From Enoplolaimus lenunculus (taxonomy: Eukaryota > Nematoda > Enoplea > Enoplida > Thoracostomopsidae), in assembly GCA_030248215.1 (NCBI GenBank), contig JASANG010004125.1, positions 186,001 to 250,000 on the forward strand: a DNA stretch of 64,000 nt, read 5' to 3'. The notes under the pieces were generated by a model that had not been told where the DNA came from, did no database searches, and saw only the letters and a list, made by a program, of their open reading frames with translations. Position numbers and translations under genes: made by a program. Positions 13,421-23,531 of the stretch are shown here, piece after piece. Position 1 is the stretch's first letter; each line of letters begins with the position of its first letter.

Positions 13421-13535
13421 TGATATGCATACAACTATGAACTCCAGCAAGGAATGATAAGCAAGGCACACTGGGTTTTCAAAACATAAAAGACAAAACC
13501 AGTTCTAAAATAACGTTTCTTAGTTTTGGCGAAGC
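13421..13535 (+). repeat. Left arm of a 1.5-kb inverted pair
   Basis: This segment (TGATATGCATACAACTATGA onward, ending CGAAGC) is repeated inverted at 14873-14984 with only a few differences. The 1.3 kb between the arms contains two MITEs and no gene I can support. Confidence 0.75.
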
Positions 13536-13583
13536 ATGAGAACAATTCAACGCTTTCTGACAATTTTATGGCTACATGAACTC

Positions 13584-13713
13584 GGGCACATAGTCAAGGG
13601 AGCAAGGGGGCTCCTTGATAATTTTCAGCCGCCTTGCTTGTAATTCAATGAAAACCCTTGTATGTCTTTCCTGAAGAATTTTTTGCTACCCCACGAGTAA
13701 GATGAGCTGGAAA
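13584..13713 (-). mobile_element. CAGGCCCGTAGCCA MITE, diverged
   Basis: It carries the family blocks AAAACCCTTGTATG, CCTGAAGAATTTTTTG and AAGATGAGCTGG, with a degraded left end (GGGCACATAGTCAAGG). Confidence 0.55.
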
Positions 13714-14724
13714 CAGCCCTGCTTGAACAATATTTCTAATGTGAAAACCTCAAAACCTGTGTTTCGAATTGAAAAATTACAATATTCGCCGAAATTTCCA
13801 TGTCTAAGAAGCCAAATCTGCTCCAAAACCTAAACTTAAGCCTGCGTTGGCGAAATTGTAAAAGAGCAGGCAAACCTCTCATAACGTCACAGGGGTTTAT
13901 CTTGAAAGGAACAATGTTACTTACGAAACTAAAATGTATTATCAGTTGTTTTGGGGGTTTAATTAATCATAACGGTCTTGTTTACATTTGAGATTAAACA
14001 TTTAGGTTTTATTTAGAAATGATTTTTTCTAAAGTTGGCTAATCACATATGCACGAATATCTTGTATCTTGTATGCAAAGATGTGCCATGTGATTCTATA
14101 AAGTGGTTTTAAATTCAAATTCACACAAAAAGAAAACTTATATATTTGAAATTTAATTTTTATAGAATGTGACCAGTTTTTCTAATGGGTCATCAACGTT
14201 AAAATGGTCGCACCGATGTAATAAATGTTCCACCCACCTCATTAGGAACAGCATCAAAGTACACATACTAGATGGAGGCAAGGTACAGTTTCATAGCTGT
14301 ACTAACATAGTGTTAATTGTCTAGACTCTGTCGGAAGGGACTCAGGATAAATACATGTTGTCTGTAGGATGTCAGGACATTACGTTAGCACACGCGCACA
14401 CATTTAAAAAGACACGCTGTGCACACATATTCACTCGCATCATTCAACGCAAAAAATTGAGTCCCTTCTGAGGGACTATGGACAAAAACAGTTCCCGATA
14501 ATGATGTCAGGAGAAGTATATATTTAGGCGTAGAGCATATTCTGTCTAAATGTTCAGACTATGACATATTGACATTTCAGACAGTGTATAAAGAGAGTGG
14601 GTAGGGACATCGTGGGCACCCAAAAGGGAGGGACATTTTTTTACATATGTACGTGCATTTTAACGTGGATGACCCATAATAGTTTTTTGCATTATTCATA
14701 ATGCTGAAATATCGAAAAGTTGCG

Positions 14725-14870
14725 GCCAGTATAAGGACAGGGGCGGAACAGTAATACAAGCATTTTCTTAAGCCTAAGCGTAAGAATGAGCATATTCCTA
14801 AGCCTGAGCCAAGCAATGTATTAGCCTAAAGCTTGCTCTATTGTAGTCCCACAATAAAACGTTCCGTCTC
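14725..14870 (-). mobile_element. TTAGGC-core MITE
   Basis: Left end GGCCAGTATAAGGACAGGGG, right end GTTCCGTCTC; AAGCCTAAGCG hexamers and the spacer AGAATGAGCATATTCC lie between. The right terminus abuts the inverted arm at 14873. Confidence 0.75.
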
Positions 14871-14872
14871 AA

Positions 14873-14984
14873 GCTTCGCCATAACTAAGAAACGTTATTT
14901 TAGAACTGGTTTGTCTTTTATGTTTTGAAAACCTAGTTTGCCTTGCCAGTCATTTCTTGCTGGAGTTCATAGTTGTATGCATAT
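14873..14984 (-). repeat. Right arm of a 1.5-kb inverted pair
   Basis: Inverse complement of 13421-13535. Its outer end is interrupted by the CCGG-type MITE at 14985, which used ATGCATAT within the arm as its target. Confidence 0.75.
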
Positions 14985-15331
14985 CATGGGGCAACCGGAG
15001 GCGAAAAATACCGGAGCCGGAGCTGGAGCCGGAGGTCAACGAAACTGCCGGAGCCGGAGCCGGAGGTGAGGCGAAATTAGGTTGTAAAAATGACGGTTAA
15101 TTAGTTAATTTTAGTCAATATCTGCAACATGTTGTTAAGTTGTTTGGTTTTACGCTAATTTTCTGAGAAATTCCGGAAATTCTTTCCTGAAAATTGTAAC
15201 AAAACAGATAAATTTTGCAAAACTATGCAAAATTTTGCTACCGAAATTGCTGGAACCTCCGGCAAAAATTCTACCGGAGCCGGAGGCCAATTTTCTGCCG
15301 GTGCCGGAGGCAGACCTCCAGTTGTACCCTG
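14985..15331. mobile_element. hAT-type MITE, GGTGCAACCGG family, exact 8-bp TSD
   Basis: ATGCATAT is duplicated exactly (14977-14984, 15332-15339). The ends are CATGGGGCAACCGGAGG and CCTCCAGTTGTACCCTG, and internal blocks read GGAGCCGGAGCCGGAG rather than GGAACCGG. This is a distinct subfamily of the element at 11775. Confidence 0.85.
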
Positions 15332-15988
15332 ATGCATATATGTGTATAAAATTTTGTTTCATGGTTACTGTTATTTATTTTGTATCTCCAATGGATACCT
15401 CTTTGGTACTCTTTTACGGACTGTTTAATTATTTCTCAATGAAACCTAATGTTACTCCCATTTCACACATTTAGTGACTGAAAATTGGAACTTCCGGCAC
15501 GCTTATGGAACGTCTACGCTATACTGAGAGCGCCTGTGGAAAAAATTTTCCACCCACTGCCTTGGAAACAGGGTGCAAATCAACACTGTTGCATAGCCTA
15601 GGTACATTAAACAAATGAAAACTAATAGCTGTTTTTGTTCATACTCTCTTGTACTCCCTTCTGGACAAAACAATACCCATTAAAGGGACTCAAGACAATA
15701 CGGTACTGAGTGTACTACAAACACAATTGTAAAATTTGTTGTGCATTTGCTGCCGAATCTCTACATTTCTCCTAGTCCCTTTTAAGGAACTTGAGACAAT
15801 AAAATATCGTGCCTAGCGGTTGAGGACAAAATCATTGGTGGATAAAAGCAATGTATTGTTTGTTTGCACATTCAAAATGAGAACCAGCTGACATTGTATA
15901 TATACGCGAAATCTAGAGAGTGCATAAACATGGCGTCATGGCAAAGGAAGAAAGGGACATTTTAGTAAAATAGTGTACGCAAACGTAG

Positions 15989-16113
15989 ATGGCCCATTAT
16001 ACCTATAAGCCTAAGCCTAAGCCTGAGAAAAAATCATCTAAAACTAAACCTAACTTGTTCTATTTAAGTCTCACGGAATAACGTTCCGCCTCTGATCTTT
16101 TACATGGACAGGT
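15989..16113 (-). mobile_element. TTAGGC-core MITE, shortened
   Basis: TATAAGCCTAAGCCTAAGCC is followed by ATAACGTTCCGCCTCTGATC and a TTTTACATGG terminus. The left TIR is decayed. Confidence 0.65.
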
Positions 16114-16268
16114 TAGTTCACTTGAGGCAATGTGTCTCTATCGAATAAGAAAATTTGAGGTTGGTGGGACCCCCATATTCTTGAAACAAAATTGACCTTT
16201 ACATTTTTTGCAATTTTACTATCATTTATTCAGTTTTCTTTTAATTTTAACCATTTTCACCTGCAACA

Positions 16269-19200
16269 ATGCAGCAAACTTATCTGCGTTCGTTACGACA
16301 ACAATTTCTGGACGCAACACACTGCAATATTACAATCGCAATTCGTGACAACTCGATCTCGAACAGCACCAGTTCAGCGAGTGCGATTGGAACCAGCCAA
16401 ACTTGCTACGCTCATAGTTTTGTTTTAAGCCACTTTAGCCCGGTATTTGAAGCCATGCTGGCGGGAGACTCATTCGTTGAGGCTCAAAGCAAAACGATTA
16501 CAATTTATGATTTTTCGTACAATGTTGTTGATTGCTTTTTGAAACACTTATACGCAACATCGGTTGATGTTTTGCCTGTGATGGATTTTGAGTAGGTGGA
16601 TTTTTAGGTTAACAAGGCGAACGGTAGACGGGATGTATTCTGCGCCAAATTCTCTGTGGAATGAGGTAGAGCTGCACGTTACCCAAGGGTAACGCGGGAA
16701 CGGGTAAGACAATTTTGGCACGGTGTGTACCCGCGAGTCATAAATGTCAAAGCGCTGGTGAAAATTTGTGATCCTTTTACCCGGTTAAAATTTTCATAAA
16801 AACCTGAAACTAGATAATGTAAAAAAACTTGAATTTTTAAACTGTTTTTACTGTATAAATATTGTCCGATGTTACATTTTTTACTCAATGGTTTGTTGTG
16901 AAAGTTACTGATAAAGGGTTTTTTGTAATGTTTAAATCAAGCGCGTCACATCTATGCACTGTAAAATTACACAATATAATATTGAACGCAGAAGAAAAAT
17001 AAGGACAGGTAAGGTCGGTAACGGTAAAGATGTTTTGCGCGCGTACGGCGACGAATAACGGGTAAAGGAATATTTTGCGGGTATACCCGGGTGTAAAAAT
17101 AAGATCTTTTGGGAAAAGTGCAACCTGGATAAAGAAATCTTTACTCACTTACACCTCTGGAATGGAGAGACAAAAAAGCACCGTTTTACCAGGCTTAAGA
17201 TAAACTTCTCGATTACAGGGGTGAGAAATTATCTTTTCCTGAGCTTACCTACGCTTTCACAAACTGAAATCCATTGCTGCGTACCTAACGTAATATTTAC
17301 CTGCGTAAACAGCAACAGATTTTGAAATGTTTGCTGAGGTACAAGCGACATTACTAAGGCATACTTGTCAATCGAAACGAACTAGAAGCCAAACGCAATT
17401 TTAGGACTAAAATCTTAAATCGATATTTGCGTTTAGATCCGTGTTTTGAAATGCTTGGTCTGTTTGGGATCCTTGCTCTGTGTGGGCCACCGGATCTGCT
17501 AGACATGTATTGGTAGCTATGTAACCGATTAATAAAAAACTGTTTGTGACATTCATCGTGATACTCGTTCGCTTTACTCGCAAAGCTCTTTTACGCCATT
17601 TTCTGCTTCTGTTTGTCAAATCAATGAGCTGGCTAACGTTGTTATTCGAGCAAAACCCAAAAACGACATTGTTTTCAAATAAACCGAAAAGAATTAAGGT
17701 TTTGAAAGCGCACGTCGCCGCACGGGGCAACGCGTCGTTTTAGATTTGTTTTTAAGGCCGCCCGACGCCACTCTACACTGCACAGCATCGAGTTGCGGCG
17801 AACAGCGGCGTCCGGTAATAATCATTAATTGCTTTGTACCATAGGTTCCAGTGTGCAACTATTTTGCAGAGACATGACTTAAGTCGATCTTTGACTTTTA
17901 TCTATAATTAAATATTGTTTTTTTTGCTATATTTTACAGGTTAACCGAACGCTTATTGCATATCGCTCATAAATACCACTGCTCAACAATACTCGAAATT
18001 GTAAGCGCACGTCTACTGAGCCAACTGAATGCAAGCAATGCACTGCAAGCGTACGCAGTTGCGTACCAGCTTAATTTAGACGATTTACGTGTGGCAATTG
18101 TAAACGCAATGCTGTCCGAAGAAACACAGTCAATGAAAACATTAATTTTAAATTTTTTACAAACTTTAAATCCTGAAAATTTGTCGCCTCCAGAAATTTC
18201 ACTTTCGGTTGAATTGGCACAACGGATGCAAGCAACTCCGAGAAAATCTGGTTCAGCGCTCACGACTCGACAAAGTTTCCGAGTGAATTCAAAGTATCAA
18301 CAACAACAACAGCAGCAGCAACAAAGACAAAAACAACAGCAAAAACAAAAACAACAACAAAAACAACAACAAAAACAACCACAACAAAAACGTTGCGATG
18401 ATCCAGTTCAAAACGCGTTCAACAAACATATCAACAAAATGATTTCGCTTTTCAACGTAACATTGAATACTGCTCCAACACAAAGCGATATCGCAATTTC
18501 AGCTTTTCCAGTGGAAAAATCATGCCACAGCAAAAAATATTCAAATATTTCGTCAAATCGCATTTTTTATTGCAACAAAATGTTACTTAACGTAATTTGT
18601 CCAAAAATTCTGATGATTCGAGATCAACTGACCAATAGTATTCAAGGTGACGATAAGACGTTTGGCATGGCGTCCAATACAATTGGAGTATTTCGCCAGA
18701 TCCGCATGAATATTGCCGCTAACCAACGTGAAGCTAGCGGTGAAGAAAACAATAAATCAGGCAATCAGACTTTAGCTAACGGGGAGGAGAAAAACGAATT
18801 AGCCAATGGAATTCAAGCTGGTAAAGACGAGAAGTATGAATTAACCAATCAGATTCAAATTGATGGCGAACCGAACGTCGAATTAGCCAATAAGAGTCAA
18901 GCTTCTGGTCATCAAATTGATAAGTTGTCCAATGAGAAGCTAAAAGAACGGGTTAGCATAGGTGAAATGGATGGTGTTGAAAATGTGCTTTTGTTCAAAT
19001 CGGTGAATAATTATACGTTGGAAACATTTGTCTGGTTTGTGCATGGATTACAAGCGAACGCCACTCAACGACTTCGAAACTACCAGTAGGTTTGAGAGGT
19101 TTGGTGCATGGTTTTTTAGGAGCAGCCACTAGCGGATCCAGAGGGGGGCGGTGGGCGTACGCCCCACCCGTCAGAAATTTTTTATGATTAAACAAATGGT

Positions 19201-20572
19201 AAAGATCTCTATATCATTTGCCAGCCCACCCCTTTCGTCAGTAATTATTGGATCAGCGCCAGTAATTCTTGGATCCGCCTCTGGGAGTAGATGGTTGTTA
19301 GTCCAATCAACGCAGGACATCCCAGTAAACCTTTTGCGAACAACGCAGAATACGATTTTAATATTTTTTAAAATTTTAAAATGAAAAATTTAAAACTATT
19401 CAACCATCGCTGAACGAAGTACTTCAATAATTTCTAGGGTAAATATCCGTTGTCTGAGCCATGTAAAGATCACGGACGGAACGTTTTTCTGTGTGACTAG
19501 AAAAGAGAAAGTTTAAGCTTTAGACTATTTTTTGCTAAGGTAGGCTTAGCTTCAAGGCTTTAGGCTTATGAAAAAACTCATTCTTACTCTTAGGATTAGG
19601 CTTAGGCTTAGACTTAAGAATATGCTTTAATAGTGTTCCGCCCGTGTTCTTTACATTGGCTCCAGTTCTTATATTAAATACATAAGCCCCAACCAATCAG
19701 CCGTAAAGTGGAATAAGCAGTAGAAAATAATATTGGAAGAACTCAAAATCCTTTTATGGTGCCTTGTACTTCTCTTACAACACCATAGTCACCCTGTAGT
19801 GTAGCATCTTATGCAAATTGCGTACTGCCACTAGCCGATTCAGGGCGATACGGGGAGAGGCGTACGCCCCCCTTCGTCAGAAAACTTTTTTTATGACAAA
19901 GTGGTAAGGTACCTACAGTACAATTTTTATACTTAGAAAATTGGCATATATAGCATACAGTAAAAACTGCGTTTCACAATTTTTGTCAAACCGTTTCTCC
20001 GGTCAGAAATTTCTGGTTGCGCCGCTGCGTACTGCGGTGAATGATAATTCGCCGTACGACACCGCACCCGTCGAATAGCAACGAATGGACATGAAAATTT
20101 TTTGAAAAGGCACAACGTCACGTTAACATCCGTACTTACATTTACAGCGCTCAAAAAACATTTTTACTGTTTCAGATCGTGTAAAACATTAATGAAATTC
20201 TGCATTGAATATGAAGCGCAGGTGATGTTTTCGTTAGTTGCCAAAATTGCAATCAGCAATTATATCAACGCATCGAACGCGCTGGACATGTTTGCAATTA
20301 TATGTCGTGCAAACCAACAGTTTAAAACACATCAGCTTAAACTTTCACTTGCTCGTTATATAGCGTCAACAATTACCGTTTCTAAGTTAATAGTGTCGCC
20401 GGAATTTATCGTGTATCCGATTGAAATACGCTACGAGTTGCTGAACACACTTGTGACAGTAACGGCGAACAGTTTCAAGTTATGCCGATGTCAAGTTGGT
20501 CAGCGTAAAAGTAAGGCTTTCAACATTTTGTCAATTTTTCACGGCTGTGATTTTAGGACAGATTTATTGTAA
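16269..20572 (+). CDS. Tandem BTB-BACK protein, three exons
   Basis: Exons 16269-16591, 17940-19085 and 20176-20572; all GT-AG with matching phases; 621 aa. BTB domains usually mediate dimerisation and cullin-3 binding, and BACK domains often follow them. Residues about 15-105 form a first BTB (CYAHSFVLSHFSPVFEAML core). Residues 108-200 form a BACK-like helical block. Then come a Gln/Lys-rich tract (about 228-262), a second diverged BTB (about 270-342 and 453-490, split by a charged insert with 14-residue repeats) and a second BACK-like block (490-600). The intron after each BTB is in phase 2 at the equivalent place, which suggests internal duplication. Neither Kelch nor MATH repeats are present. 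Substrate and partners are unknown. The start is the ATG just before the BTB. Confidence 0.85.
16676..17128. mobile_element. Inverted-repeat element in BTB gene intron 1
   Basis: The left part GCTGCACGTTACCC and the right part GGGAAAAGTGCAACCT are imperfect inverted repeats. GGTAAC/GGGTA motifs recur inside. No coding content. The boundaries are approximate. Confidence 0.45.
18299..18400 (+). repeat. CAA/CAG/AAA trinucleotide tract in coding exon
   Basis: It encodes an interrupted Gln/Lys run in the BTB-BACK protein, between the first BACK block and the second BTB. The variation between CAA, CAG and AAA suggests an old, interrupted array. Confidence 0.9.
18754..18935 (+). repeat. 42-bp tandem repeat encoding 14-residue units
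   Basis: About four units with the pattern ELAN-x-IQA-x-G-x4 lie inside the second BTB of the tandem BTB-BACK protein. They keep the reading frame and diverge mostly at the last residues of each unit. Confidence 0.7.
19126..19292. mobile_element. GGATCC-type MITE
   Basis: Left GCGGATCCAGAGGGGGGCGG and right GGATCCGCCTCTGG are inverted. CGTACGCCCC and CGTCAGAAA blocks are shared with 19828, 36165 and 58680. It lies in BTB gene intron 2, 40 bases after the donor. Confidence 0.65.
19455..19670 (+). mobile_element. TTAGGC-core MITE
   Basis: Ends GAGCCATGTAAAGATCACGG and GTTCTTTACATTGGCTC. The core has several TTAGGC hexamers and the spacer CTCATTCTTAC. It lies in BTB gene intron 2. Confidence 0.8.
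19828..20025. mobile_element. GGATCC-type MITE
   Basis: It shows GCCACTAGCCGATTCAGGGC, CGTACGCCCCCC, the TGACAAAGTGGTAAGGT block and a GAAATTTCTGG(T)TGCGCCGCTG end. The same order occurs at 36165-36380. Confidence 0.6.
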
Positions 20573-20683
20573 TATCAATATCTGTGTCTAGCAGTTTACT
20601 AATATTTGTTTAGTTTCGTCTAAAATAGTTCTTGAAATTTTAGGGTACTGTACTAGATCAGTTTTATGTTATGGACTATTTTT

Positions 20684-20873
20684 GCGACCCATGTATAGAA
20701 CAGGGCCGGATCGTTTTCCGGCGGCACTGTAATAGAGTCAGCTTAAGCTTTAGCCTAACTAGGCTTAGACTTAGGCTTTGGCTTTATAGGAATGGGCTCA
20801 TCCTTACGCTTAGGCTTAAACTTAGGTTTAGAAATATGCTTATACTACTGTTCCGTCCTTGTTCTATACATTG
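20684..20873 (+). mobile_element. TTAGGC-core MITE, CCGG-end subfamily
   Basis: Ends ACCCATGTATAGAACAGGGC and TGTTCTATACATTGGCC, with CCGG in place of GGCG next to the TIR. The core has TTAGGC and TTAGAC hexamers. It is 112 bases past the BTB gene stop. Confidence 0.8.
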
Positions 20874-21476
20874 GCCGTTTTTTACAATAAAAGTTGATTG
20901 TAAAGGTGAAAACCTAAACTTAAGCCTAGAACTTCGATCGAGATTAATCCCTTAACCCTAGAGTGTACAAGAGTTTAAAGGGTTCATACGGTGAGTAACT
21001 GTAAGCACTCGAGATACGAATATTGTGTTTAGTCACTGGACCTACACAAAATTCTAAGTGACATTTCCTTGCCAAGATTTACGGATTTTGACATGGTCAA
21101 AAATTTTCACTAAGTCTATATTATTTGGAATCCGCTGCTATTAATCAATGGCACGCGTCAACTAACGATGACGTGAACAAATGATTGTCTCAAATAAATT
21201 ACAAAATATTTTTTTGTTTTTGGGAATTTGTGATATTTTGAAAAATTACAATTTCATAAACTTTTTTACGTGACTGAAATAAGTTAACATTGGTGCGCGT
21301 CATTTATATGTGACGCAAAATTTTAGTGCTTGATAAAGAATGTCAAACGAACAAGACAGACGACGAGACGAAGTCATCAAATAATCCAGGACAAGGGTAA
21401 ATTGCTTAATTGTGGGTTCAAATTCTTAAATAACCACATATAGTGCTTATCACCAGACAGTGCTAACAAGAGTGGA

Positions 21477-21804
21477 CGATCACTCTTGGACAAGAGTGTG
21501 CAACTGTCGAAATCCGCATGGTACAAAATGTATCACCGCGCGTTGCGTTTTTGCTGTACCCGACTTATTTCGAGACTGGGACGAGATGTCACATGATGCA
21601 CTGCACCCGGATATTTGAGGATATAAACAGAGCACATTTTGGCCATTGACAAATTATGTATTTCTGTCGTCTGCGCAAATTTCAACCCACCCCCCAAATA
21701 AAGGAAGTAACGTCAATTAAAAAGCAACGTGCGTTGGGAAAATGCTTTTGTATACAGAATGTACCCAGTTGCTTGCTCTTGTTAATAGCGATTATCCAGT
21801 CTTG
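21477..21804. mobile_element. CAAGAG hairpin MITE
   Basis: CAAGAGTGGACGATCACTC at the left and TTAATAGCGATTATCCAGTC/CTTG at the right are inverted. It shares GTGTGCAACTG and GCGTTGCGTTTTTGC blocks with 63325-63640. Confidence 0.65.
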
Positions 21805-22211
21805 GTATTATATTGTAATATGTATTAAAACAAGCTAACTACAAAGTTTATTACAACTGTGAGAGCATCAGGTATAGAAATCAGGTTAAATTTGCTTTAA
21901 AGTGTTATGCGCTGATTCAATTTCGAATTAGAATGGGCGGAGGGCAAGTCCAAGTACCCAGCCGACAGCTTAAATGTTGAAAAGAATTTTAGCAAAATGA
22001 CACGTATGACGTTTGAATTAGGGATGAACTTTGAAATCTTATACAGTTATTGCTATCACGTGGCAAACTGCTATTTTGGCTCCATTTGCTTTTGACAGTT
22101 GTTGACTGTTTCCTTGAGGGCCTAACTGGTGGTAGGTGCTGCACACATTTGAATATGCGGCTACTGGTAACAGGGTTTCAGTTTCAAATTGCTGTCGCTT
22201 GTTATTATATT

Positions 22212-22780
22212 TGTACATCGTCCACTTTACCTTGCGCCCGCCCTGTGGAAAATTTAGTCCTCATTTTACTATTACATCTTGTGAAAATCTTAACCAAGTG
22301 GAAATTGATAAGATCTTAAATAAGTGCTGATAATTTGAAACAGTTTTCCAAGAGTAAATAATTTTACTGAATTACTCCTAAAATGAGGTAAATATGTCCG
22401 TCTACAACTTTGTTTTCAAGTTACCATTGCCGTCCTTAAAATTTCAAATGGATCAGCACTAAATTTAGCCCAAACTGGCATTCTGTTATGTAGTGTGGGC
22501 TTAAAACTTTTTAATGGGTTTTAAATCATCTCGAAATTAAAAAATTTTATGTTTTAATTGACCTTTAAGGTCAAATATTATTGATAGCAGTGGTAAATTG
22601 ATAAGAATCAAGAAGTTCAATTTACTAGTACGCAACTAAATTAAAACACTAGTAGTATATTGAAATTGAAATTTTAAAACAAATTTTTATTTAAAACATC
22701 GGTAAATTTTCACTGTTGGTAGCAGTAAATTAAAAAGTTCGTTTTCCACAGTGCGGGCTCAAGATAAAGTGGAAGATGCA
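22212..22780. mobile_element. Inverted-repeat element, CCACTTTA ends
   Basis: CCACTTTACCTTGCGCCCGC followed by CCTGTGGAAAA at the left is matched inverted by TTTTCCACAGTGCGGGCTC/AAGATAAAGTGG at the right. The inside is AT-rich with no open frame of note. Confidence 0.6.
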
Positions 22781-22941
22781 TTAGTAATTTTAATTTATTA
22801 TTAATTTTATTTTGAAACGGCATGATTTTTATAAAATAAATATTTCGATACAAAGCAGTGTGTTGTATTACTGCAATTTTTGAATAAAATCCCAATCACA
22901 TCGAAAATGAATTTAAAACCTAAAATATGATTTTAAGGCGA

Positions 22942-23070
22942 GCTTTCGCATCTGAATGTTTCCTATTTCATCTCAAATCTATTTGCTAACTCACCACTCA
23001 GTTATAGAAGCTTGACCCTTGACGCGTATTGGAACTGAAGTTCATGTAGTGACGGGATTATGTACATACA
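22942..23070 (-). repeat. Decayed copy of tRNA-bearing TTAA MITE
   Basis: ACTCACCACTCAGTTATAGA with AGCTTGACCCTTGACGCG matches the A-box side of the neighbouring intact copy. The rest is lost. Confidence 0.5.
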
Positions 23071-23259
23071 TGTACTAGTTAAATCCTGTCGATTGGGTGT
23101 TTATTTGCACGTACACAGATTGCAATTAATTGTCCATACTGTGCACCCAAGAAAATGTAACTAAAATCACTAAAAGCCTATGCTTAAAGTGAAACTACAA
23201 GCTCCACGGAGTTTGTTTGCAACTAATTTAGTCCTTGGGCGATCTTAAATTATGAAAAC

Positions 23260-23531
23260 TTAACCCTTTCTCGCATGCATATTTTCAATTTCAAATGAGA
23301 CGTAATTTCAAGGTAAGATTCGAACCTCAGTCACACGAGTGGGAGGCGTTTGCGATGACCATTGAGTAATAGGAGCTTGACGCTTGAGCCCGAGGAGGCT
23401 GTCACGTCTTGTGGAGACTTTGCACTGCGCATACATGTTAGAATTGTTAAACACTGCTCACAGTGTCTATATTGCTCGTATATTATTGTATTTAGTTGTT
23501 CATAGTATACTCTATGTAGTGAGAGGGTTAA
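23260..23531 (-). mobile_element. piggyBac-like TTAA MITE carrying a tRNA-like sequence
   Basis: TTAA at both ends (23260-23263, 23528-23531) encloses the inverted termini CCCTTTCTCGCATG and GTAGTGAGAGGG. Inside, on the minus strand, are an A-box-like stretch and the B-box-like GGTTCGAATC. The right TTAA contains the stop codon of the Ly6-like gene, so the element begins its 3' untranslated region. Confidence 0.85.

Larger units (their letters stand above)
10626..16268. other. Intergenic region between mevalonate kinase and BTB gene
   Basis: The stretch holds three CCGG-type hAT MITEs, a tandem duplication near 12.2-12.7 kb, a weak two-exon gene candidate (12894-13365), a 113-bp inverted pair (13421/14873), a CAGGCCCGTAGCCA MITE and the first two TTAGGC-core MITEs. 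The rest shows no coding or RNA signal to me. Confidence 0.5.
20573..23527. other. Intergenic region between BTB and Ly6-like genes
   Basis: It holds a TTAGGC-core MITE, a CAAGAG hairpin element, a 0.57-kb element with GGCGGGC..GTGGAAAA ends and the tRNA-bearing TTAA MITE. An AATAAA at 20886-20891, just past the first MITE, could serve the BTB gene (inference). Nothing coding is seen. Confidence 0.5.

Noticed and set aside
17407-17730. 107-codon frame antisense within BTB gene intron 1
   Set aside because: No domain, no splice partner, and an overlapping plus-strand frame of similar length; probably chance.
18289-18483. Leu-rich frame on the minus strand
   Set aside because: Complement of the Gln/Lys tract of the BTB-BACK gene.
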